Of a DNA stretch of 64,000 bases, positions 42,306-53,263 are shown in pieces. Both the position numbers and the translations under genes were made by a program. The notes below the pieces were generated by a model. The model had not been told where the DNA came from, ran no database searches, and saw nothing but the letters and a program-made list of their open reading frames with translations. Source of the DNA: Atopsyche davidsoni (lineage: Eukaryota > Arthropoda > Insecta > Trichoptera > Hydrobiosidae); assembly GCA_022113835.1 (NCBI GenBank), contig JAILWY010000024.1:2236501-2300500 (forward strand), written 5' to 3'. How positions within the stretch are numbered: position 1 is the stretch's first letter; the number at the start of each line of letters is the position of its first letter.

Positions 42306-45300
42306 GGCGGCTACAAGCCTGGCCGCATGTGTGGCGCGCACGCAAGTGTGCGGGCCTCCAGCGTTAACAGCACATCAGTGGGCAGCGGCAACTTTGACAC
42401 TTTAAGTTCATCGTCGGACTGCGTTTGTTCCACTTTCTTTTGTTTTTAACTTTTCACATTTAGAACTGAGGGAAATATATTATTATTATTATTCACATAG
42501 TAGTTTGAGAGGTGGACTGTATTTATTTTTAATTGATTTAAGCAGGCTAAGTACAGTACACTCTCATACAACCAAGTGCTTGGGCATGGTTTCAATGTTT
42601 AAATTCTCCATTTGGTGGGTTTGCATAATTTCGGTAGTGATACTTCTCCCGGAAACAACCAGTATCACAAGACACACATGGTAAATGTCAAAGATACATT
42701 ATCAACATAAAGACTCTCTGCCTCCCTTGGACAAATAAAGATAATAGCACACATCATATTTTTACTGTCCTCAACAGTTCATTGAAACGAGGGAAATTTC
42801 ATCAGACGATTATTTAGTTTATTACTTAACTGAACCTCTATCACAGATTGAATGCAATTAAATTTAAAAATACAAAAAATATCAGATCTGTTTGCACGAG
42901 TCTGAGCAATACGATTGCGTTAAAGAGTCCTTTGAAACTGCCTCTCGACTGATTTTGATAACAAACTAGATTAATCTCCATCCTAATAAGCGAATCGATA
43001 GGGTAAAAAATAAAGCGCCTATTAATGACCATGAATTCTGCGTCAAAAAATGCTGATCACTTTTATCTTACTGAGAAAAATCGAGTGACTTGTTTGGTAT
43101 CATTTGGTTGGGCGCGGAGCGGGTACATATGATGACTAAAACACGTTGTTCAGTTATCAAGAGTCAATGAGCTGACGCCCAATTGGCAAGGGCCTTTTTT
43201 AACGACAGATTAGGTGCCCACCTCCGTTCAAATGCTAATTAAGCCGCGTAAACACGAGCAAAACAGCAACAGATTGACTGGGTTTGTTTTTTACCAATAC
43301 ATATTCAAATTGTACATGATAACCGACGATGCGTCTGACTATATTATAATAGAGATTTGTGTATTTTTGTGCCGATGATGAAGTTGCAAGACAGTAAAGA
43401 TTATTACATTTAAAGATAATTAAATATTTAATAGACCACATTAAGTACCAACACAGGCTTGTGTTGATATGTTTAAGATACTCGGTACAAACACAAAATA
43501 TTAATATGGGTATATCCGTTCAGACATGTATACAACAGTTCAATATTTAATTCATTGGAAAGACACATTGCCTTAAGCCGTCTTCACACGCAGAAACACA
43601 ACTTGCAATTAGCCAATACCTCTCTGTATTGTGTATTTTTTACGGTTTTCCCTAAGTAAACAACCAAAAAGTTACTATTCGATAGTCAGTTATCGCTGCG
43701 TGTGTAGAGGGCTTTAGCAATATTAATTTTCTGTGTATAAAAAAACAAAGATAAGAAAACTGAAATCACTAAGTAAACTAAGCAAATGTATACAGTCTCC
43801 GGTTATCTATCTGCCTTATATTAAGATTTCTCTTCTACAATAACATCATAAAACAGGGGCGTATCACTTCTACACATTTTGTATCTGACAAAAAAATTCA
43901 GGTGACAATAAAACTCAGGCGTGATCACTACTCCCCTAACCATCTATTTTATATCCATTAGTGTAAAGAAATGTAAACAGAAGGCTCATTGGTTATCTAA
44001 GCGCTTATTTCTTCACACTGAAGTAAAGTTGGTGTATTTTGTTCGTTGATTTGCTCCTCCACCAAAAGGAAGCTGTTTTAGTTTCATACAAGTCATCTGA
44101 CTTTGCAGTAGGGTAATATTAATTTTTACAGACAATCTTACATTGTTTAAATTTAATAAACAATTTTTAAAAAAATGGATTTATAAATGACTCGCCCCTG
44201 CTATACAGCATAACTTAAAACAGCGGCACGAGATAAAAAAAGTGTCTTCAATTCCTTCTAAAGTAATTTTTATTGGGATGCCTAATTCAACTTGCGATAA
44301 AAAAAAAAACCACCAAGAGTGATGATTTAAGACGGCTTCTTCCATCTCGGTGTGAAAGTCAATGTGCAGAATTTAACCTTTATTACACATTATTGATATA
44401 AGTCAACTGTATTTTAAAATATTGCAAAAGAAACTGGTGACATGATGCGTGTTTATGGAGCCAAATTTGGTTTAGTTAATTAATTACTGATACATATTTA
44501 TGACACTTCAAGATTGATATTGAAGTAATAAATCGATTCGCATAATTGCTAAGTGAGATATGGCGGTTAAATAATAAAAAAATAAATATAAAGCATTTTT
44601 TAGCTAATTTGAGACAAAAAATAATGATGCAAAATATTTGGAGGAAAAAAGCCTTGTATAAAATTCGTGAGCCTCTTTATACTATAATATGAAATTATAA
44701 AAAATTGCTTTATTGAAAAAGAAACTAAAAAAATGTAACACTTTATTGTTAAAAAATATCAAATGAAGATAATTTCATGTTTATAAGACCTATAAAAAAA
44801 TATTAAGATTGATTGACTGAAAATATTTCATCAAAGGTCGCTACAGGTCAGACCTGCCTAGAAATTGAACCTTGCCCCGCAATTTAATATCTAGGACACA
44901 AAAATACTAAAAATATGATCATATTATACACACAGAAGTTAGATCTAACATTATTAAATATACATAGAACTGATAGCACGGAGGGAATAGGTTAACCCTC
45001 TCGCCGATAAATAATTCATTTGATTTTGCTTGGGCACAGCAACTCAATATAAAATATTTCGTTGGGTCGCCTAAGGAAATGTAAAATATTGACTTTTAAT
45101 TGTTCATGTTTACATAAGGAATATTGCGAATAAGATAAATAAAAAATTATGACAAAAATCATCTTAAAATATGTAGATAATCTTTATTTTCAATAAGCAT
45201 GTGTGACTAGACAAACTTCATATCACCATACCTTATTCATGTACAATATGCATCATCATCCAATACAACTCGTTCCGGTACCTCATACATCTCCATTGGT

Positions 45301-47253
45301 TAGTTGTCTACCATCTGAAGATGAAAAATGATCTGAATCATCAGAGCATTTAGAAGAACCAGAATTTTAGGGTAACGTCTCCATAACTCATATCATACAT
45401 AAAAATTTATTTTGTGCTTATATGTAATTTACATAAGTATACAATAAACTCATGTTAAATTTTATTGGTTAATATTATTATTTATGATTGATAATTTTAT
45501 TTCGCGGTTTCGGTATTAAAAGTGATATATCAATAAAAAATTAAATTTTTTAATCCATTTTTTTATAAATGTGTATGTTTCAGTGGATTTAATGGATATG
45601 TAAAATATTGATGTCTTATACACTAATAATACTAGAATCGCGGTAGATTTATGTGCAATTATTTTTACTAGAAGCTTACATTGTCACACAAACAGTCACT
45701 GTATTATAAATTCCAGTAGAAAAGTAGCTTTTCTCCAGATTTGACATACATCCCAGAAAAGAAGACTGCCTAGAAAACAATTTTCTACATCCGGCTCACG
45801 TCGCTTTTCTAACATGAATAAATAAATAGCCACTCGAAGCATGCGAGTTCTACAATATTCGACATTAATCCACGAAAGGAAGATGTTATATTTAGATAAT
45901 TCTTTGAAGAAACGTAAATATACACAGGATGTACTGTAAGGGCGGGCGTACCTGACATACCTGATCTAAGCACCCTGAACACAAATCGACGAGAACCTAC
46001 GCAAAAACAATTGTTACGTATACATCCGCATACCAATTAATCAACTAATACTTTTAGGATACACTTTTATCAAAATCTAAAGAAATAAACATTTGCGGAT
46101 GTAGGAAATACTATTGGGAAAAGAAAATTATGTCAGTCAGCGTAAACCCACGTCGCGAGTGACCGGAGACGCAAGATGCACGCCTTGCATTGCAGATATG
46201 CAAGTGCGAGCGGGACGAAACCATGTACCGTGACTTCTAACTAGAACCGATCGTAACACAAACCCACCCACAGAGGAGAAGTCATTGATCTCAAATAAAA
46301 CAAACGTACAAAACGATTTTCTCACACACAACTGTGTAAAATAATATAAAATTTTACTATTCACATACTCGAATTTTAAAATGTGGCCGTTTTTCTTAAC
46401 GTAGCGCGGTTAGTTTTACTGGACACCCTCGGCACTGACATCCAGCTCACAAATGACAACACACCCAGATTTCCATCTTTAATTTTATACAGGCTGGGCA
46501 AATTACGAAATCAAAACTCTACTAAAAATGGCTACTCTCCGGATATTTTTAGTAATCATACTTTCTTTGTGAAAAAAAAAACTCTTGCTTTCCACATTAT
46601 TTCAAGAATTTATGTGGTTTTTTATTTTGAAAAATTAATATCAGCAAGTGGAAAAAAATAATTCAAATCAAAATAAAACGAGAATTTAAAAAAAATCAAG
46701 AAAAAACTTTTTATCAATAAGTATTTACAAAATATAGTACATATTTGTTTTCTGATTCATCGTTTTCATTTTAAATTATGCTTTATAAAAAAATGATTAT
46801 TTTTCAATTTATTACCTGGCTCTACCTTTCTTAGTTACGAAGTATTGAATATTTTCAATTTTTTAAAAAAAATTAATCTTAATACAAGTTGATTACTTCT
46901 TATGGCTTTTAAATTTAAAAAAATTAGTCATTTTTATTACAAATAAATATATTTTGTTGTCTATTGTGTAAAAAATTGTCTACTTTCGACTTAAAATTGT
47001 CTATTATCAGTTATAAGAAGGTTATGTTTGCGTGTTGTCGAGTTATCACCATCAAACAAACTATTTTTACCATTCAAACAATGCAATAACATCCCAGTAG
47101 CTGATATGGACGTCTCACCCGTTTAGAAATGAAGAAAGCTCCTGATTCGCCAGACACTTGACGTCGCTAAGGTTAGGTCAAGCAGGTCATCAAAATCGTA
47201 TCGTCAATATAAAAATTTGGGGAGTTCAAGACTCGAGCAGTCGCCCGTTCACC
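42306..47253. other. Intergenic region with Cdep 5' flank and TAMM41 5' flank
   Basis: Divergent region between the minus-strand Cdep start and the plus-strand TAMM41 start. It should hold both promoters and any untranslated Cdep exons. A TTA-flanked MITE lies at 43576-43713. A GC-richer patch near 46.14-46.26 kb could be a Cdep promoter or 5' exon, but nothing proves it. No protein gene seen. Confidence 0.5.
43576..43713. mobile_element. 138-bp MITE with TTA target duplication (PIF/Harbinger-like)
   Basis: The left end AGCCGTCTTCACACGCAG and the reverse complement of the right end, AGCCCTCTACACACGCAG, match at 16 of 18 bases. The element is flanked on both sides by TTA (43573-43575 and 43714-43716). 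Three-base TWA duplications are typical of PIF/Harbinger elements. It is non-autonomous, with no coding capacity. Confidence 0.7.
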
Positions 47254-48258
47254 ATGGCCGCGGCGAGGATGATAGCCGGTATGCAGAGTGTCGCTCCAAT
47301 ATATTCAAGGATATTGTCGAAATTCCCTCCGGAATGCAACTTTTGTTTCGCTTACGGCTCGGGAGTCAAACAGCAGGCGGGATCGCAGAGGGACAAGCAA
47401 ATGATCGATTTCATCTTCAGCGTAGACGACTCGAAGCAGTGGCATCAACGGAACATCGCTCTACACGGAGGCCACTACTCCGCGCTTAAAATCTTCGGCA
47501 GTAGCTGCATCGCCAGTTATCAGGAAGATTTCGGAGCGCAGGTGTATTTTAACACTCTCGTACCTGTGGAAGAGGAGGGGGTGCTCATCAAGTACGGCGT
47601 CACCTACAAAAAGCATCTCATCGCCGATCTTCTAGACTGGAATCACTTGTATTTAGCTGGGCGTCTTCACAAGCCTGTTGAAGTCGTCAAATGGCAGGAT
47701 GATACGAGACTGCGCACTGCCCTCGATGCTAACTTATCATCAGCGGTGCGCGCCGCTCTTCTTTTGCTACCTGAGCGCTTCTCTGAATTTGAATTTTACC
47801 ACCAGATATCAAACTTGAGTTACTCCGGAGATTTCCGCATGACCTTCGGCGAGAACAAGAACAAGGTGAAGAATATTGTCCAACCGCAGCTCGAAGCCTT
47901 TAGGGACTTGTACTCCGAGTCATTGACTCATTTAAATCAACTCGTTCATTTTAGTTCTGACATCTGCGAACAGGATATTTCTGCCAAGGCTAAACTCTAT
48001 CATTTATCACAGTTGCCGAGTGAGCCAAGAAAATTGATGGAGTATTATCAATATGGAAAAACGAAATCTAGGGAATACGAGGCAAACGATTCTTTAAGGG
48101 ACTTGGCTAATGACGAGGAATGCGGCTTAATACTCCGGAAAGCTATCAATACTATCGTATCTCAGTCCAGCATCAGGCAGTCTCTCAAGGGAATACTGAC
48201 TGCCGGGTTGTTTAAGTCAGTTAGTTACAGCGCTAGAAAAATTAAGAAAATGTTTTAG
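47254..48258 (+). CDS. TAMM41: TAMM41, mitochondrial phosphatidate cytidylyltransferase (CDP-diacylglycerol synthase)
   Basis: A 334-residue, intronless protein of the Tam41/Mmp37 family. These enzymes sit on the matrix side of the mitochondrial inner membrane and convert phosphatidic acid and CTP to CDP-diacylglycerol, the first committed step to cardiolipin. Visible motifs are FCFAYGSGVKQQ (nucleotidyltransferase GSG at residues 35-37) and MIDFIFSVDD (acidic residues 52, 58 and 59), followed by WHQRNIALHGGHYSALK, all family signatures. Length matches animal homologues. The ATG at 47254 is in a good context (TTCACCATGG); the frame is open 32 codons upstream but without an ATG. A short N-terminal Ala/Arg segment could serve mitochondrial import. 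The GPALPP1 start follows 347 bp downstream on the same strand, and no canonical AATAAA lies in between. Confidence 0.95.
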   Translation: MAAARMIAGMQSVAPIYSRILSKFPPECNFCFAYGSGVKQQAGSQRDKQMIDFIFSVDDSKQWHQRNIALHGGHYSALKIFGSSCIASYQEDFGAQVYFNTLVPVEEEGVLIKYGVTYKKHLIADLLDWNHLYLAGRLHKPVEVVKWQDDTRLRTALDANLSSAVRAALLLLPERFSEFEFYHQISNLSYSGDFRMTFGENKNKVKNIVQPQLEAFRDLYSESLTHLNQLVHFSSDICEQDISAKAKLYHLSQLPSEPRKLMEYYQYGKTKSREYEANDSLRDLANDEECGLILRKAINTIVSQSSIRQSLKGILTAGLFKSVSYSARKIKKMF

Positions 48259-48605
48259 GCTATATGTAGTCAATTTATTTCTTTAAGATTTACTCGGCAT
48301 TATTTATAAATATATTTTATTGTTAACGAGTCACCCAATATATACTGTGCATAGCGACTATTTGTTTCATTTGATAACCTCAAAGACCTGTTGTCAAAAC
48401 AAAAACAAAAAGGAAATCAAACGCTATCAAAATTATAGATTTCAATACAAATTAAAAATAAGTTAACAAATAGTCTATCACTTCTGATGAACGGCTTTTG
48501 CTCTTCAGATAAATTTATGATGCTAGGATTCTTAACATGCTTGTCTGGTGTGATTAATTGATTGGAAACCTATTACATATATTTTGATTTTTTTACAGCT
48601 TAAAG

Positions 48606-50292
48606 ATGTTATCTGATGACTCGACATCTGATTCGGATTCAGGTATTCGTTTCAAGACAGATTCCACACGTCGTCAAGATGCCAATCCAGACGCTCCTGA
48701 TGCAAGAAACAAGGAACGAGATAACAGAAAAGGAAGCGGTTCAGAAAGGCCTTTCGCAAGCAGTCGGGGAAGATTTGGCCGAAGATCACCACCGAAGCCT
48801 CGAGAGAGATCACCTTTTAGAGAGAGGAATCGCATAGCCGGCGAGCGATATTCCAGAGACGATCGAGGTAAAGATGTAGACTATCAAAGATACAGAGGAT
48901 CCAGCAGGGACAGAGAGAGGACCAGAGATCACCACAATGATAGTAGCAAACCCCGAGGGGAAACTAGTTCAAGAAATGGCACAAAAAATGACACTAGAAC
49001 CAATAATTCTAGACACGAAGAGGATAGAAGCAGGAGAGAGGTCAGACGTGACTATGAAAGAGACAAAAATGACGCTTTTGTTGATAATGCAGAATCGGAC
49101 AGAAAAAAAAATGACAGCAGAAAAGAAGCAGACGGAAGTTCCAGCCGACAAAAAGATCCCAAAGAAAGAATCAGAAAAGAAATCAGTCTCGAAGAAGTCC
49201 AAGATGCCAGGAGTAGTATAGATCGGCACCGAAGCAGTAGAGAATCTACAGAAAAAGGAGAAAAAGGAAGCAGTCTTTCTAAACAGCATGATTCCGAAAA
49301 TGCTCGAAGCCATCAAAGTGATAAAGAAAAACCGAGAGAAATTTCTGTTCCAGAATCCAACACTAGTAAAGCACGTGCTCGGAGTCCGATTCGCTTTAAA
49401 AGGAGCCCAAGTCCGCAGATGCAGACAGTTCGGGAAGAAACAAGCAAAATCAACAAAGAAAAAACTAAAATCACCCACAAGAGTCCCTCAAAAGTGACAT
49501 CCAAATATCCATCCAAAAATAAAGTACAAAAATATGAATCTGATAAAAAGCTGGAACCTTCAGTAACAGCTCCTGATGCTCCTTGTGAATCGGACCATGA
49601 GCTATCCGATGCTGAACCCAAACCTGTATCTTACTATAGCATGGTCAGCGATAACTTCAAAGTAGCTAAAGAAGAATCACCTCCAAAACAGGCAGCAGAA
49701 GAACCTATAGCTGTGTCCGATGATTCGGAAGATGACGTCGCTCTGCGCAAGCAACTCTTGCTTCTTAGAAAAGAACTCAAGAAGACGAAAAAGAAAGCAA
49801 AGCACAAAGAGAAGAAATCAAAAAAGAGCCATAAAAAGTCAAAGACCAGTAAAAGTGGTAGCGACACAATGAGCAACAGTGAAAAATCAGATCTAAAGAA
49901 TGAATCTGTAGTAATTGATGAAGCCCTAACGCGAGTAACAGTTACTTCCTCAAAAAGCAGTATTGTGGAACGAAGAGTCATCTCCACAAACAACGGTTCG
50001 TCACCACGGCTGAAGAAATCAGAAGATTCAGACGAGGAAGGCGAAATCGTGAGCGATGCCGAAGAGAAAAATGTGGATACTTCAGATTTGCGATTGCGTC
50101 TGGGGAGGCAGATCGGCCCCATGCTGCCGAGTGTCGCTCAGGCCAAGTCGAAGTCTGCGGATCTGAGGGAGAAGCTGCTGGCACGGGGGACGGAGAGCCC
50201 CGTAATGTCTGCCAGCCACCGGCAGAAAGACGACGATGCCATGGTGGAGGGGCCGGCGCTGCCACCACATCTGGTGAAGAGCAAGACTCTGG
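48606..50292 (+). CDS. GPALPP1: GPALPP1 exon 1: long RS/KE-rich N-terminal region
   Basis: Exon 1 encodes residues 1-562 of a 786-residue protein. It begins MLSDDSTSDSDSGIRFKTDS and is highly charged, with RS, RD, KE and SS repeats. A Lys-rich coiled stretch (LRKELKKTKKKAKHKEKKSK) follows, then acidic EEGEIVSDAEEK. GPMLP (about residue 502) and EGPALPPHL (about 547) are the motifs that name the family. The ATG lies 7 nt after an excellent acceptor (gatttttttacag), so at least one untranslated 5' exon probably exists upstream, near or within TAMM41. The exon ends CTGG|gtattt in phase 1. The human protein is much shorter (about 340 residues); the extra length is this low-complexity region. The biochemical function is unknown; the charge pattern suggests a nuclear, RNA-processing-associated protein (inference). 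Confidence 0.9.
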
Positions 50293-50438
50293 GTATTTAT
50301 ACTGTTTTAACTTTGACTCAACAATAAAAATATAAAAACATCAGACTAAAAATAAAATCCTTATTAAAATTGATTGCCCGTTCAAAATATTGGCTAATTA
50401 TTTGACTATGCGAAATATTTCATTTTAACTATTTACAG

Positions 50439-50727
50439 GCCCATCCTTGTCTTCGGATATGCGTGAGCGTCTGAACCGTTCACCGTCCGTATCTGACGAT
50501 GACGTTGTGGGTCCCCTACCCGCGGGAGCCCAGCTCTCGCATGCACAGCGAAAGCTTGAGGAGCGGGCGCTGCAGATGCGGATCGGCGCGCTGGAAGGCT
50601 CGACTGCAGACGATGGGAAGGACGCCCGCGAAGAATGGATGCTGGAGCTGCCTGAGGTCAGCGCCTCGAAACTCGGACTGGGGCCGAGGCAGTTCCGCGC
50701 CAAGGCTGGCCCTGATTTGAGTGACAG
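50439..50727 (+). CDS. GPALPP1: GPALPP1 exon 2: GP motif and start of conserved C-terminal domain
   Basis: The acceptor tatttacag is entered in phase 1. It encodes LSSDMRERLNRSPSVSDDDV, then VGPLPAG (another GPxLP-type motif), a helix, and the very conserved REEWMLELPEVSASKLGLGP. The latter marks the DUF3752 domain of GPALPP1 proteins. It ends GACAG|gtatat in phase 2. Confidence 0.93.
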
Positions 50728-50820
50728 GTATATTAAATTATTTTTATATATATATATATTGAATCTCTATAAATGGTTTGCGTGAACTCATACACATTCT
50801 CTTTTTCTTTACTTCTTCAG

Positions 50821-50970
50821 ATCCAGTTGGACGGACACTCCGGAGCAAAAGGCCCTGAAGGCTGCGGGCGTGCCAGCTCGCTCCGAGCAATCGGTGAAGG
50901 AAGACCTGCGGAAAGACGCCGAGCATCAATTTATCCAGCAGAGGGATGCGGAGCAGGAACTCGCAGCCAA
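50821..50970 (+). CDS. GPALPP1: GPALPP1 exon 3: DUF3752 domain
   Basis: Encodes SSWTDTPEQKALKAAGVPAR and SEQSVKEDLRKDAEHQFIQQ. W-T-D-T-P is a conserved family signature. It ends GCCAA|gtgagg in phase 2, after a pyrimidine-rich acceptor (ctttacttcttcag). Confidence 0.93.
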
Positions 50971-51260
50971 GTGAGGACCCCTTATTACGATGAAATATCC
51001 CAGCTCATCGACAATTGCAACACGCATCACCATTTTGTTTAGTAAAGTTTTTATATAAGATATACAGCGATCTCGCACGCTCCCAATCAGTAGTTTCCCC
51101 GTTTTTAACTCCTGTCTCTAAATTTTTAATATACAATGTGTTTATTAAAAAAAAAATTATGTTTTATATTTTTCTATGCACAAAAAAAATGTACAGTTAA
51201 AAATGAGGCTTTTTAAAATATTCAATAATAATCATCGGTTGATTGATTTATTTTTTTCAG

Positions 51261-51336
51261 AAAACACAAGAAAAAACACAAGAGAGATGAGAGTCTCGTT
51301 GAAATTCACCAAAAGAAGCTGGAAAAGAAAAAAAGG
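51261..51336 (+). CDS. GPALPP1: GPALPP1 exon 4: basic DUF3752 segment
   Basis: A 76-bp exon encoding KHKKKHKRDESLVEIHQKKL and a Lys run. R-x-E-S-L-x-E-x-H-x-x-K-L is conserved in the family. It ends AAAAGG|gtaatt in phase 0. Confidence 0.9.
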
Positions 51337-51602
51337 GTAATTCCAAAAATGCATTATTATTAAATGATTCACGCCAACTTACCGATAAATCTATGACGTC
51401 CGCGTGTAAAGATTTTTGTTTATCGAAGAAGCCGGTTGTCTAATGCAGTGTCCCATCAGGTCTGGCTGCGAAACCCCGAAGGGTTGAAGCTGTGGGTTTG
51501 ACCCTTTTTTAATTCTGTTAAAATTAAAAATTGTCTCCACGTTGACGAGTGATGCTCGGATGCTTCAATCTTACGTTTTTTTTTTGGTGGCTTCCCTTTT
51601 AG

Positions 51603-51761
51603 AAAGAAGAGAGAGAGAGCGGCCACGCAGTACGCCGTCCGTTCGACAGGGACATCGATCTCAAGGCCAACAAGTTTGACGAGGCGCAGAAGAAGTCCAT
51701 CATGAAGAAGGCCCAGCTCCTCGACACTCGCTTCTCGTCGGGCCAGTCCAAGTTTCTCTGA
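51603..51761 (+). CDS. GPALPP1: GPALPP1 exon 5: C-terminal end of DUF3752 and stop
   Basis: After cttccctttt and AG it encodes RRPFDRDIDLKANKFDEAQK, then KKAQLLDTRFSSGQSKFL and TGA (51759-51761). R-P-F-D-R-D-x-D-L and the final L-x-x-R-F-x-x-G-x-x-K-x-x-L are typical of the family C-terminus. Confidence 0.94.
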   Translation, partial: KEERESGHAVRRPFDRDIDLKANKFDEAQKKSIMKKAQLLDTRFSSGQSKFL

Positions 51762-51920
51762 AGCGGTACTTATCCACGCGGGTGCAGCGAAGGCAGCCGC
51801 GGGCTCTCACGTGACCAGAAAAGTGGGAATAATTGATTTGTATGAAATCAACCAAATTTTGTGAGCAAGTGAGAGTTGTAAAATATATTGTTGATATCTT
51901 GGATTATTATGTGAATGTTC

Positions 51921-51926
51921 AATAAA
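51921..51926 (+). terminator. Poly(A) signal of GPALPP1
   Basis: AATAAA 160 nt after the GPALPP1 stop codon, followed by a T-rich/GT-containing stretch. Distance and motif fit a real polyadenylation site. Confidence 0.6.
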
Positions 51927-53038
51927 TTTTGAATGTCTTCTTACCATTGACGATTTATACAAATAAATATATGCATAAGTAGACACGAACATATTTAAAA
52001 TGCTTTTAGTTTTTAATCATAACGCAAATCACATTTGTCGACCGCGTATTGAAATCCGCATGGAATCGAAAAAATTATTAATTTCACGCCATTGTGACAA
52101 TTACTTGCGTGAAAGGTTTCTTGCCGTCGCATTGGCTCGAACTTCACGCTAGAGATCTCATTAGTCAGAAACGTTAATACAGTAACCGATTGATATACTA
52201 TATAATAATATCCAAGGTATTAAGAATATACAAATTGTAAATATTAATTAATTCATCGTTTTTTAATATATTTTTTTTTTTGCAAGGGTATTTTTTATGT
52301 ATATATAACATGCTAAGAAATTATAAAAAAAAATGTTGGTCAAGTCTGAGCACGGGGAGTCGGAGAACGCTCGATGATCTCAGCGAGAGGATGCTGCAGC
52401 ATGTGGAGACGAAATGTAGAGTAGCAGTTCTTAAAATTGGCAAGTTTTTTTTACCTTTTAGCCGTAGCGACAGGATCTGGTATTCTTAACGATTCTGAAA
52501 TTCATGGCTACGAGTTGTGACTAGGTTTATTAAGAAAGCTGGTGACTATTCCGTGCATTCTTCTACATGTTTGACGAGTGTCCTTCAAGCAAGCCCCGAG
52601 GTTTGCAGTCCCCTGGACTCCACTCGTCTTGACGCAATCTCACAACCGACCGGATTTCCGCGTAGCGTCCTCTCGCTTACACCCTCTCGGGTAGCTCCAG
52701 CTCCTTGCATCAGAATGTGCTCAGTTTGATGAGGATGAAAGAGTGTGACTAGGTTAATTTGGCTATCAGTCTGTGTAAATGTGGTCTGAAGCCGTAATAC
52801 ATTCGTCCAGCTCATCCATTTTGAATACAAATGCTTTTTCTTTTATATCCAGTCCTGAAAAACTTTATCAACGGTTGTAAGTCTTAGATTCCGATCAGAT
52901 CAGAGTTCTCTTCATAGTATCAACGATTATATTTACAATTGATGTAAACCTTCGTAATATATTTGTTGAATCAATTTTGAGTGTACAAGACAGTTTATAA
53001 ATTCTAATAAATTATGTTGACATCAAATGAATGCTTTC

Positions 53039-53263
53039 CAGTGGCGTGCAATCTAATCAATATAAAATATCTTTTTAACTATTTATAAACATATTTTAAT
53101 GCTATTTACTTTTTTTATATATAAAAATTTATTCCAAAAGAAATTCACATGTGAAGATGTTTAATATCATTTTTATTAAACAAGTTATTGACGCGATCAT
53201 AATTTTAAAAATATTATATGTATATAACTGCTTGCTCGGGCTTAGACCGTACGCACGCCACTG
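53039..53263. mobile_element. 225-bp MITE-like element with CAGTGGCGTGC inverted ends
   Basis: CAGTGGCGTGC (53039-53049) is repeated as its exact complement GCACGCCACTG (53253-53263), with an AT-rich interior. Elements starting CAGTGGCGTGC are familiar in insect and especially lepidopteran DNA (from general knowledge). A related end occurs alone near 33150. No clear target duplication was found. Confidence 0.55.

Noticed and set aside
46137..46364. Possible small minus-strand gene in the Cdep 5' flank
   Set aside because: No domain and no conserved pattern; it sits in a GC-richer patch likely to be promoter or 5' UTR. Kept only as a comment on the intergenic region.
51400..51520. tRNA-like stretch with a GGGTTTGACCC arm in the last GPALPP1 intron
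   Set aside because: No acceptor stem, D-arm or anticodon stem could be folded at matching positions, and the T-loop lacks GTTCRANYC.
52280..52489. Exon-like plus-strand piece (SSLSTGSRRTLDDLSERMLQ) downstream of GPALPP1
   Set aside because: No supporting splice partners, no ATG context and no recognised family. May be a decayed element; left unannotated.
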